From the NCBI GenBank assembly GCA_910583615.1, contig CAJTXP010000009.1, positions 1 to 64,000 of the forward strand: 64,000 bases of DNA, given 5' to 3'. A program made the translations under genes and the position numbers. Below the pieces are notes generated by a model. It saw only the letters and a program-made list of their open reading frames with translations. It searched no databases and had not been told where the DNA came from. Positions 32,613 through 40,912 of this stretch are shown piece after piece. Within the stretch, counting starts at the first letter, position 1. Each line of letters starts with the position of its first letter. Source of the stretch: an uncultured Lachnospiraceae bacterium. Its GTDB lineage: Bacteria; Bacillota; Clostridia; Lachnospirales; Lachnospiraceae.

Positions 32613-32672
32613 AAAGGGGAGTGTTGCAAAACACCCCCTTTCTGTGTGTCCGGCATTTTGCAACACCCCTTT
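32613..32672. terminator. bidirectional hairpin between ABC operon and tRNA-Ser
   Basis: AAAGGGGA+GTGTTGCAAAA (32613-32631) pairs with TTTTGCAACAC+CCCTTT (32656-32672) with one unpaired A and one G bulge. On the minus strand the stem is followed by TTTTCGTGTTTTT, which makes it a good terminator for the tRNA. It also lies 26 bases after the ABC operon on the other strand. Confidence 0.75.
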
Positions 32673-32677
32673 AGAAA

Positions 32678-32765
32678 CGGAGACGGTGGGATTCGAACCC
32701 ACGTGCCGGTTGCCCGACAACTTGATTTCGAGTCAAGCTCGTTATGGCCACTTCGATACGTCTCC
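32678..32765 (-). tRNA. tRNA-Ser (anticodon CGA)
   Basis: An 88-base class II tRNA. The acceptor stem GGAGACG/CGTCTCC closes it, with discriminator G. The anticodon arm is CTTGA-CTCGAAA-TCAAG, giving CGA, which reads UCG. A long variable arm (TGTCGGGCAACCGGCA) and a T arm with GGTTCGAATCC complete the fold. The 3' CCA is not encoded. The gene faces the ABC operon and shares the hairpin at 32613-32672 as terminator. Confidence 0.97.
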
Positions 32766-32869
32766 ATGCCATGTTATTCTATCACACATTTTCCATGAAT
32801 GCAAATCATAATTTTTTTCTCTTGATTTTCAGCAGTTTTTCACTTTTTGACGATTTTGAAAATGTTTTC

Positions 32870-32898
32870 TTGTAAAAAGTGCATAGATTCTGTATAAT
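32870..32898 (+). promoter_or_regulatory. sigma-A promoter of the OPT transporter gene
   Basis: TTGTAA at 32870-32875, 17-base spacer, TATAAT at 32893-32898; the start codon is 67 bases downstream behind AAGGGAG. Confidence 0.75.
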
Positions 32899-32964
32899 AT
32901 AATTTGTATCACCAAAAAGCGTATTCATGCTCTGGTGTAAAACTAATATAAGGGAGAAAAAGAA

Positions 32965-34866
32965 ATGAACGAAAACAAAGAGTTCAAACCGTATGTTCCC
33001 GCGGAAAAAATAACGCCGGAATTTACACTCACTTCAATCATCATGGGTATTATTCTGGCGATTGTGTTCGGAGCCGCCAATGCATACCTTGGCCTGCGCG
33101 TTGGTATGACCGTATCGGCTTCCATACCTGCAGCGGTCATTTCCATGGGGGTGATCCGTGTGCTCATGAAAAAGAATTCCATTCTGGAAAGCAACATGGT
33201 TCAGACTACCGGTTCAGCAGGAGAGTCTCTGGCAGCAGGTGCAATCTTTACAATGCCCGCGCTGTTTCTGTGGGCAGAAGAGGGACTGTGCGATATGCCG
33301 GGACTTGTGGAAATCACGTTGATTGCGCTGTGCGGCGGCGTCCTGGGCGTCCTGTTTATGATTCCGCTTCGCAATGCTCTGATCGTAAAAGAACATGCGA
33401 CGCTTCTCTATCCGGAAGGAACGGCCTGTGCGGAGGTTCTTCTGGCAGGAGAGGAAGGAGGAGCCAATGCTTCTACCGTATTCAGCGGCATGGGGCTTGC
33501 AGCGCTCTTCAAACTTGTGGTGGACGGTATCAAAGTGATTCCGGCAGATGTGGCGGCAGAATTCAAAGCTTTTAAAGGAGAGCTGGGCATGGAGGTCTAT
33601 CCGGCTCTGCTGGGCGTGGGCTACATCGTGGGACCCAGGATCGCATCTTTTATGTTTGTAGGTTCTCTGTTCGGATGGATGGTCCTGATTCCGCTGATCT
33701 GCCTGTTTGGCGCGGATACCTGGATGTATCCGGCGGATGTGGGCGTTACCATTGGACAACTCTATGCGGAAAAGGGAGCTTCCGGTATCTGGGGATCTTA
33801 TGTGAGATATATCGGGGCAGGAGCGATCGCTACCGGCGGTATCATTTCCCTGCTCAAATCCCTTCCGCTGATTATCGCTACCTTCCGCGATTCCATGAAG
33901 AGCATGAAAGGAAGCAGGAATACCAGCGATGCAAGAACGGCACAGGATCTTCCGATGAATATTGTTCTGATCGGCATTGCAGTGATGATTCTGATTATCT
34001 GGCTGGTTCCGGCGATACCGGTGAATCTTCTCGGCGCAGTGATTATCGTCATCTTTGGATTTTTCTTTGCAACGGTCTCTTCGCGCATGGTAGGCCTGAT
34101 CGGAAGTTCCAATAACCCGGTGTCCGGTATGGCGATTGCGACGCTCCTGATTGCCACGTTTGCAATCAAGGCGTCCGGCGACAGCGGAATTACAGGTATG
34201 ACGGGAGCCATTGCCATTGGTTCTGTTATCTGTATTATAGCTGCGATCGCAGGAGATACTTCCCAGGATCTGAAGACCGGCTTCCTGCTTGGAGCAACTC
34301 CGAAGAAGCAGCAGATCGGTGAGCTGATCGGCGTTGTGGCGTCCGGCCTTGCCATCGGCGGCGTCCTGTATCTTCTGAACACGGCATATGGTTATGGCGG
34401 CGCCGAGGTTCCGGCTCCTCAGGCGACTCTGATGAAGATGATCGTGGAAGGGATCATGGGCGGAAATCTTCCCTGGAATCTTGTATTTGTCGGTGTGTTT
34501 ATGGCGATCGGACTGGAGATCCTGCGGATTCCGGTTATGCCTTTTGCTATTGGCGTGTATCTTCCGATCTATCTGAATGCAACGATTATGATCGGTGGTG
34601 TGGTACGCATGCTGATGGACGGCAGGAAAAACGTGGATGGGAAAACGAAGGAGCGGCAGTCTACGGACGGGACGCTGTACTGTGCCGGAATGATTGCGGG
34701 CGAGGGACTGGTTGGTATTGCCCTGGCGATCCTGACGGTGTTCGGTGTCAGCCTGGATCTGTCCGGTGTTGTGAATTTTGGTAACATCGGCGGGGTTGTT
34801 CTGATGATCCTGATGATCTTAAGTCTGCTTAAGTTCTCTCTATGGAAGAAGCAGAAGAACGGATGA
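32965..34866 (+). CDS. OPT-family oligopeptide/metal-chelate transporter
   Basis: A 633-residue membrane protein with about 15 hydrophobic segments. The N-terminal pattern EFTLTSIIMGIILAIVFGAA, NAYLGLRVGMTVSASIPAAV and VQTTGSAGESLAAGA is the bacterial OPT signature. OPT proteins import oligopeptides or metal-siderophore complexes by proton coupling. The substrate here is unknown. It overlaps the next gene by four bases, which suggests that the PqqD-like protein is made with it. Confidence 0.92.
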   Translation: MNENKEFKPYVPAEKITPEFTLTSIIMGIILAIVFGAANAYLGLRVGMTVSASIPAAVISMGVIRVLMKKNSILESNMVQTTGSAGESLAAGAIFTMPALFLWAEEGLCDMPGLVEITLIALCGGVLGVLFMIPLRNALIVKEHATLLYPEGTACAEVLLAGEEGGANASTVFSGMGLAALFKLVVDGIKVIPADVAAEFKAFKGELGMEVYPALLGVGYIVGPRIASFMFVGSLFGWMVLIPLICLFGADTWMYPADVGVTIGQLYAEKGASGIWGSYVRYIGAGAIATGGIISLLKSLPLIIATFRDSMKSMKGSRNTSDARTAQDLPMNIVLIGIAVMILIIWLVPAIPVNLLGAVIIVIFGFFFATVSSRMVGLIGSSNNPVSGMAIATLLIATFAIKASGDSGITGMTGAIAIGSVICIIAAIAGDTSQDLKTGFLLGATPKKQQIGELIGVVASGLAIGGVLYLLNTAYGYGGAEVPAPQATLMKMIVEGIMGGNLPWNLVFVGVFMAIGLEILRIPVMPFAIGVYLPIYLNATIMIGGVVRMLMDGRKNVDGKTKERQSTDGTLYCAGMIAGEGLVGIALAILTVFGVSLDLSGVVNFGNIGGVVLMILMILSLLKFSLWKKQKNG

Positions 34867-35210
34867 GCAGAAAAAAGAAGGAAAAAAATTATCTGGATCT
34901 GGTGCCGGAAAGGGCAGAAGCGCTTTCATGGGAAGCAGGAGAAGACGGGATTCTGGTTCTTCGTGTGGAAAATAAGGGGATTTTCAACCGAATTGCCCAG
35001 AAAATGTTCAAAAAGCCAAAGCATACCAACGTACATATGGATAAGTATGGAAGTTTTCTGTGGCCTTTGATCGACGGGGAAAAGACGGTGATGGATCTGG
35101 CAAAGCTTCAGAAAGAATTCTTCGGAGAAGAAGTAGAACCGCTGTATCCCAGAATTGTGAAATATTTTCAGATCATGGAGAGTTATCGTTTTATTCATTT
35201 TAAGAATTGA
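34863..35210 (+). CDS. PqqD-like small protein
   Basis: A 115-residue protein starting at ATG 34863, which overlaps the OPT stop codon (ATGA); an in-frame ATG at 34842 is possible and neither has a strong ribosome site. The last 75 residues resemble PqqD: HMDKYGSFLWPLIDGEKTVM, DLAKLQKEFF, then a helix to the end. PqqD domains bind peptide substrates of radical-SAM enzymes. No such enzyme or precursor peptide is nearby, so its role beside an OPT transporter is unclear. Confidence 0.75.
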   Translation: MSRKKKEKNYLDLVPERAEALSWEAGEDGILVLRVENKGIFNRIAQKMFKKPKHTNVHMDKYGSFLWPLIDGEKTVMDLAKLQKEFFGEEVEPLYPRIVKYFQIMESYRFIHFKN

Positions 35211-35217
35211 GGAATCC

Positions 35218-35258
35218 GGGGGAGTGCTGTATGATGGAAAAAAGCACTCTCCCATTTT
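35218..35258 (+). terminator. intrinsic terminator after the OPT operon
   Basis: Eleven bases at 35218-35228 pair with 35243-35253 (one G-U pair), followed by ATTTTG. It lies eight bases after the stop codon. Confidence 0.75.
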
Positions 35259-35313
35259 GTGTCTGGTGCGGACGGGGAGCGGATGATTTTGCAGGAAATG
35301 TCAGGAGGAGAAG

Positions 35314-36366
35314 ATGGGCAGACGGATGAGATCAAGAATTGCCGCAGTGGGACTGGTGGCGGTTCTTGCCGGTGTGATTGGGATATGCCGCGTGAATAAG
35401 AACAACAGGTCCTGTACAGAACAGCTTTTTGCCATGGATACGTTTATGAGTTTTACAGCATATGGGAGAGAGTGTGAAGAAGCGGTTTCGGAGGCGGTTT
35501 CGGAGGTGAAACGCCTGGATGCGCTTTTGTCAGCCCAGGATACTTCCAGTGAGGTGGCGGAAATCAACCGCGCCAAAAGGGGAACGCTGTCAGAAGATAC
35601 CCTGGCAGTCTTTGAAAGGGCAATGGATATTTATGAGGAGACAGGAGGACTGTTTGATTTTACCATCTATCCGCTGATGAAGCTGTGGGGATTTCCGACG
35701 CGGGAATACCATGTGCCGGCAGAAGAAGAGATTCAGGCAGTTCTTCCGCAGGTGGATGCATCCGGAGTGCGGCGCAACGGCGACGGAATTGTGCTGGGAG
35801 AGGAACAGGAGATTGATTTTGGCGGAATTGCCAAAGGTTATGCTTCTTCACGGATTATGGAGATCTTCCGGTCACATGGGATTACTTCCGGAATGGTTTC
35901 CCTTGGCGGAAATGTACAGGTTCTTGGACGCAGGCCGGATCAAAGCCGGTGGCAGGTAGGAATTCAGAATCCAGGCGGCGCACAGGGGGAGGTGCTGGCT
36001 GTGGTGGAGGCAGAAGACCAGGCAGTGATCACATCCGGAGGTTACGAACGGTATTTTGAAGAGAATGGAAATACCTATATTCACATCCTCGATCCGCGGA
36101 CCGGGTATCCTGCGAATGGAGATCTGATATCGGTGACGGTTGTATCAGAAGACGGGACGCTGGCAGATGCACTGTCCACGTCTTTGTATATTATGGGATA
36201 CAAGGATGCGGTGAAATACTGGCAGGAACACTGGGCAGAATTCGATATGGTGCTGGTTATGGAGCAGGGGGAACTGTACGTGACCGAAGGGCTCAGGGAC
36301 AGATTCCGGTCAGAAGAAGATTATACCATTCTGACAAAACGGCTGGATGAAGCACCGGGAACATGA
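35314..36366 (+). CDS. apbE: FAD:protein FMN transferase (ApbE)
   Basis: A 350-residue exported enzyme that attaches FMN to Thr or Ser of redox proteins such as Rnf or Nqr subunits. An N-terminal hydrophobic segment (residues 8-25, AAVGLVAVLAGVIGICRV) serves as signal or anchor. Conserved parts are AMDTFMSFTAYG, EIDFGGIAKGYASSRIMEI, VSLGGNVQVLG and HILDPRTGYPAN, followed by ADALSTSLYIMG. No RNF genes lie in the window. It lies 27 bases before sbcD, with which it may be cotranscribed. Confidence 0.92.
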   Translation: MGRRMRSRIAAVGLVAVLAGVIGICRVNKNNRSCTEQLFAMDTFMSFTAYGRECEEAVSEAVSEVKRLDALLSAQDTSSEVAEINRAKRGTLSEDTLAVFERAMDIYEETGGLFDFTIYPLMKLWGFPTREYHVPAEEEIQAVLPQVDASGVRRNGDGIVLGEEQEIDFGGIAKGYASSRIMEIFRSHGITSGMVSLGGNVQVLGRRPDQSRWQVGIQNPGGAQGEVLAVVEAEDQAVITSGGYERYFEENGNTYIHILDPRTGYPANGDLISVTVVSEDGTLADALSTSLYIMGYKDAVKYWQEHWAEFDMVLVMEQGELYVTEGLRDRFRSEEDYTILTKRLDEAPGT

Positions 36367-36393
36367 TACGCAGAGGAAGGAAGAAAAAGAAAT

Positions 36394-37638
36394 ATGAGAT
36401 TTTTACATCTGTCAGATCTGCATCTGGGCAAATCTTTATACGGCGTTTCAATGATCGATCAAAAGGATCAGGAGTTCTGGAAAGACCGGTTTTTGGAAAT
36501 GACGGAGGAATTACAGCCGGATGCGGTCATCATAGCGGGGGATGTTTATGACAGAAGCGCTCCCTCCGCAGATGCGGTAATGTTGTTCGATGACATGCTG
36601 ACCCGGCTGGATGCCATGGGAATTCCGGTGCTGATCATTGCCGGAAATCATGATTCCGGACAAAGGCTGTCTTTTGCCGGAGAGATTCTGGCAAAACAGA
36701 AGATTCATATTGCGGGAATTCTGGAAAAGGAGATCCGCCATGTGACGATTCAGGAAAAAGACGGATCGGGGGAAGTGACTTTCTGGCTGCTTCCTTACCT
36801 GTTTCCCGCTCTTGCGGCACAGAAGCTCGAAGACGATTCCATAGGGGACTATGAGACGGCGGTAAGACGGCTTTTAGAGCGGCAGGATATAGATTTTTCC
36901 AGGAGAAACGTGCTGGTATGCCATCAAAATATTACAGCGGATGGAAAAGAGTCCGTAAGGGGCGGTTCTGAATCCATGGTCGGCGGCGTGGGACAGGTTG
37001 ATTACAGAGTATTTGACGGATTTGACTATGTGGCATTGGGGCATATTCATGCTTCTTACCATGTAGGACGCAGGGAAGTGCGTTATGCAGGATCGCCCCT
37101 GTGCTATCACTTTGACGAGACAAAACAGCCGCGCAAGGGACCGCTGCTTGTGGAGATGGGGGAAAAAGGAACGGCAGTTAAAATCGAAATCCGGATCATA
37201 GAGCCGCTTCATCCCATGCGGGAGATGAAAGGAATTTATGAAGACGTGAAGCAGGCGGCAGAAGCAGACGCCGGAAAAGGAGAATATCTCCGTATTGTTA
37301 TAACAGACAGACGGATCACGCCGGAGATATCGGATTTTCTGCGTGAACTGTTCAGAAAACGGGGCAGCGTCGTCATGGAACTGCTTTCGGATTTCAGGGA
37401 ATCCGGTACAGGAAAAGCTTCAGCGGAGGCACGGAAAAAAGAGAGATCCATTGAGGAATATTTTGCAGAGTTTTATCGGGACCGGATGGCACAGACGGAT
37501 CCTGAAGAGGCAGATCTTGAACTGTTCCGGTTTGCAGCGGACTGTGCCCGGAAGGCGGAACCGGCAGAGAGCAGGGAAGAAGCCCTGGAGAAGGATGCGG
37601 ATGATCTGCTGGCGTTTATTCTAAAACAGGAGGGATAG
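36394..37638 (+). CDS. sbcD: exonuclease SbcCD, nuclease subunit
   Basis: A 414-residue Mre11-type metallophosphoesterase that, with SbcC, opens DNA hairpins and cleaves blocked ends. Motifs in order: LSDLHLGKSLYG, IIAGDVYDRS, IAGNHDSGQRL, NVLVCHQN and ALGHIHASYHVG. All metal ligands are present. The C-terminal capping domain is complete. The sbcC start lies three bases after the stop codon. Confidence 0.95.
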   Translation: MRFLHLSDLHLGKSLYGVSMIDQKDQEFWKDRFLEMTEELQPDAVIIAGDVYDRSAPSADAVMLFDDMLTRLDAMGIPVLIIAGNHDSGQRLSFAGEILAKQKIHIAGILEKEIRHVTIQEKDGSGEVTFWLLPYLFPALAAQKLEDDSIGDYETAVRRLLERQDIDFSRRNVLVCHQNITADGKESVRGGSESMVGGVGQVDYRVFDGFDYVALGHIHASYHVGRREVRYAGSPLCYHFDETKQPRKGPLLVEMGEKGTAVKIEIRIIEPLHPMREMKGIYEDVKQAAEADAGKGEYLRIVITDRRITPEISDFLRELFRKRGSVVMELLSDFRESGTGKASAEARKKERSIEEYFAEFYRDRMAQTDPEEADLELFRFAADCARKAEPAESREEALEKDADDLLAFILKQEG

Positions 37639-37641
37639 GAA

Positions 37642-40600
37642 ATGAGACCTGTTACACTTGATATGACTGCATTTGGTTCTTATGTGAAACTGGAAGAACC
37701 GGTTGATTTTCGGAAATTTGAACACAGTCTGTATCTGATCACGGGGGATACAGGGGCCGGAAAGACAACGATATTTGACGGAATCATGTATGCTCTGTAT
37801 GGAGTGGCCAGCGGCGGGGAGACCGGAAAAAAAGGAAAACAGGAAAAAAGGGACGGAACCTTCCGGACTCCTGAGATGATGCACTGTGATTATGTGGACC
37901 GGTCGGTGGATTCGGTGGTCAGACTGACCTTTGAACATATGGGAAAAACGCACACAGTAGAACGGACGATCCATTTTCGGAAAGAGCAGAAAACAGGAGA
38001 GTATAAAAAAGCCGTACAGAAAGCGAAATTCTGGGAACAGGACAGGCCTGTCATGGAAAAACCGGAGACGGTTACAAATCGGATTACGGAACTGCTGGGG
38101 ATGAATGCCGATCAGTTTCGTAAGATAGCTGTGCTTGCCCAGGGGGAATTTAAACGGTTTCTGGATGCTGACAGTGAAACGAAGAATCAGATACTGGGGG
38201 ATCTGTTTGATAATTCCGCTTATGTTTATTTTCAGGACGTGATCGACAGGGCGGGAATGAAGCTGGAACAGTATCGGCAGACGGAAGGGTTGGACAGGAT
38301 CAAAAGAGCCATGGAGGATTTCCGGCTGCCGGAGGAAATCAGCGAAGAAGAGAAAGAATGCTGTACAGCAGGACATTCCCGGCTGGAAGAAATTCTTGCG
38401 GTTCTGGTAAAAAGGGACAGCAGGCGTAAAAAGGACCTGGAGGGGAGGATCAGAGCCTGCCAGGAACAGGAAAAGGAACTGCATATACAGTCTGGAAAAG
38501 CGGAAGAAGAGAACAGAAAACTGGATGAGCTGGATGAAAAAGAAAGGCATTTGGAAGAACTTCAGGAGAGAACGGCAGAGATGGAACAGCTGAAGGAGCA
38601 GAAAAACAGGATCAGCGAAGCATTTTACAGCATAAGTCCGGCAAAACAGCTGTATGTGCTTGCAGAAAAAGCGTTTGATCATGCCGACAGGGAAATTGAC
38701 CGTCTGGAACGAATGCTTGGTGAGCTGGAACAGAAAACAAAGAAGGAAGAGGAGGCACAAAAAGAGTGTGAAGAGGAACACAGGCCTGTCGCCGCGCGGC
38801 TGGAAGCGGAGATTCGACAAATAGAAAAAGCGCTTCCCCGATATGAGGACCTGGAGGACAGGCGCCGGGCACAGGGTAAAAATCATGCAGATACAGAAAA
38901 TGCTGTGAAACAGAGACAGGAGGCGGAGAACCACAGAAAAAGAACAGAAAGCGAGATTGAAAAGCTGGATGAGAAAATAAAAGAATCAGACGGGATTGAC
39001 GTGAAAGCGGAGCGTCTGCAAAGGGAGTTCGAGAATGCATCGGACCGGTTGAATCAGCTGACTAAAGAAGGCGGAGTAAGAGATCAGGTTAACGATATCT
39101 GCCAGCAGGAGCGGAAGCTTTTACAGGAAAAGAAAGCGCTTGGAGAGATTACGGAACAGGCGGGAATTCTGGGAACGGTTTACCATGAGACGTATCAGGC
39201 GTTTATCAACGGGCAGGCGGGGATTCTGGCAGGAGAACTGGAGCGGGAACTGTTGGAAAAGAAAGAAGCAGCCTGCCCGGTATGCAGAACGGTGTTTCGC
39301 GGCAGCCCGCTGCATCTCTTTGCGGAAGTAACCGAAGAAATACCGAAGCAGGAAGAAGTTGACAGAACAAAGGCAGAATTTGAACGCAGGGAGAGCCAAA
39401 GGCAGGAACAGGATAAAAAAGTCATGGGGATGGAGCATGTGCTGTATGAGAGAAAGAAAAGGGTTACGGAGAAGTTAAAAACGCTGAGGCCGGACTGTCC
39501 GGACTGGGAGACGCTCTCCGGCAGCGGTTATCTTGAAAAGATTGTTGAGGAACATGAGTCTGCAAGGGAAGAGGCGCACAGCGCCTGCAGAGAAGCGCAG
39601 GCGCAGAGAGAAGATCTGATATCCTGGAAAAAACTGCTGGATGAAAAAAGGGAAGAACGGAAGCGCCAGGATCAGGATCTGGAACGCTGTAAACGGCAGG
39701 AACAGAATCTGAAAGAGGAAAGAATCAGATTGTCTGCCAGGATTGAAGAACTGAAGAAAATTCTGCGTTATCCGGATAAACAGACTGCAGAGGATCAGAA
39801 AAGACAATGGGAACGAGAAAAAGAAGAAAGGCTGGAAAAAATTCAAAAAGCTGCTGAAAGCTTTCGGAAAACGTTAAAGGATTATAATGAGACTGCAGGA
39901 GCTTTGGAGACGGAGCAAAAAAGACTGCCGGGGCTTAAGGAGGAAAAGGAAAAGGCGGCAAAGAGTCTGGAAGATAAAATAAGGGCGGGTGGATTTCAGA
40001 ATCCTGACGAAGTGGAGGATGTTCTGCAGGCAGCAGGAGAGACGGGGGCGGATATAGAAACGTGGCTTGCATCAAAGGATGAAACGATCAGGCACTATAA
40101 AAATGATCTGGACAGCACTCGAAATCGTATCAGAGAACTAAAGAAAGAGATGGAAGGCCGGAAAAGACTGGATCTGAACCAGCTGAATGAGCGCATCAAA
40201 AATCTGGAAGAAGAACGGGAAAGACTTCAGAGAGAGCGGTCTGTATGTGAAAAGCAGTATGAAAATCATCGAAATACAGCAGAGACTGTACAGAAGGCCG
40301 GCCAGGCGCTGAGAAAAACAGAGTCTGCATGGAAAAGAATAAACAGTCTGGCAGATCTGGCAATGGGTAAAAGGAATGCGGCAGGCGGAAAACTGAGTTT
40401 TGACAGATATGTTATGGGAGATGTGTTCCAGGAGGTTCTGGAAATGGCGAATCGGCAGCTGGATATCATGAGCGGCGGACGGTATGAGCTGATTCATGAA
40501 AGGAATGCAAAAAACCAGAACGCAAAGGCGGGGCTTGAGATATCGGTGCTCGATATGACGACAGGGAAGCAGCGTCCATCTTCCTCCCTGTCCGGCGGCG

Positions 40601-40878
40601 AATCATTTTTTGTGTCGCTTTCGCTGGCTCTGGGGCTGTCTGACGTGGTCCAGAACCATGCAGGAGGAAAGCAGCTGGACGCTCTGTTTATTGATGAAGG
40701 ATTTGGCTCGCTTGACAGCGATGTGTTAGACCGGGCGCTGTCGGTTTTGAATCAGCTGACAGAAGGAAGGCGTCTGGTCGGGATTATTTCTCATGTGCCC
40801 AGACTGAAGGAAAGCATACCTCAGCAGATCAGAGTGAAAAACAGCGAAAAGGGGAGCAGTCTCAGGATCATAAATTAA
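37642..40878 (+). CDS. sbcC: exonuclease SbcCD, ATPase subunit
   Basis: A 1,078-residue Rad50-type SMC ATPase. Walker A is TGDTGAGKTT near residue 36. Two long coiled coils flank a zinc hook C545-P-V-C548. The C-terminal part has signature SLSGGESFFVSLSLALGLS and Walker B ALFIDEGFGSLD. With SbcD it processes palindromic DNA, which is notable in a genome with long palindromic repeats. It converges on rqcH with only 34 bases between. Confidence 0.95.
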   Translation: MRPVTLDMTAFGSYVKLEEPVDFRKFEHSLYLITGDTGAGKTTIFDGIMYALYGVASGGETGKKGKQEKRDGTFRTPEMMHCDYVDRSVDSVVRLTFEHMGKTHTVERTIHFRKEQKTGEYKKAVQKAKFWEQDRPVMEKPETVTNRITELLGMNADQFRKIAVLAQGEFKRFLDADSETKNQILGDLFDNSAYVYFQDVIDRAGMKLEQYRQTEGLDRIKRAMEDFRLPEEISEEEKECCTAGHSRLEEILAVLVKRDSRRKKDLEGRIRACQEQEKELHIQSGKAEEENRKLDELDEKERHLEELQERTAEMEQLKEQKNRISEAFYSISPAKQLYVLAEKAFDHADREIDRLERMLGELEQKTKKEEEAQKECEEEHRPVAARLEAEIRQIEKALPRYEDLEDRRRAQGKNHADTENAVKQRQEAENHRKRTESEIEKLDEKIKESDGIDVKAERLQREFENASDRLNQLTKEGGVRDQVNDICQQERKLLQEKKALGEITEQAGILGTVYHETYQAFINGQAGILAGELERELLEKKEAACPVCRTVFRGSPLHLFAEVTEEIPKQEEVDRTKAEFERRESQRQEQDKKVMGMEHVLYERKKRVTEKLKTLRPDCPDWETLSGSGYLEKIVEEHESAREEAHSACREAQAQREDLISWKKLLDEKREERKRQDQDLERCKRQEQNLKEERIRLSARIEELKKILRYPDKQTAEDQKRQWEREKEERLEKIQKAAESFRKTLKDYNETAGALETEQKRLPGLKEEKEKAAKSLEDKIRAGGFQNPDEVEDVLQAAGETGADIETWLASKDETIRHYKNDLDSTRNRIRELKKEMEGRKRLDLNQLNERIKNLEEERERLQRERSVCEKQYENHRNTAETVQKAGQALRKTESAWKRINSLADLAMGKRNAAGGKLSFDRYVMGDVFQEVLEMANRQLDIMSGGRYELIHERNAKNQNAKAGLEISVLDMTTGKQRPSSSLSGGESFFVSLSLALGLSDVVQNHAGGKQLDALFIDEGFGSLDSDVLDRALSVLNQLTEGRRLVGIISHVPRLKESIPQQIRVKNSEKGSSLRIIN

Positions 40879-40912
40879 GGGAGCCGGGGTGCAGCCGTTC
40901 TTCTTTTGCTGT

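Noticed and set aside
37621..38934. 437-codon open frame on the minus strand
   Set aside because: It is antisense to sbcC. The Phe/Leu-rich translation reflects the reverse of Lys/Glu-rich coiled-coil codons and is not a membrane protein.
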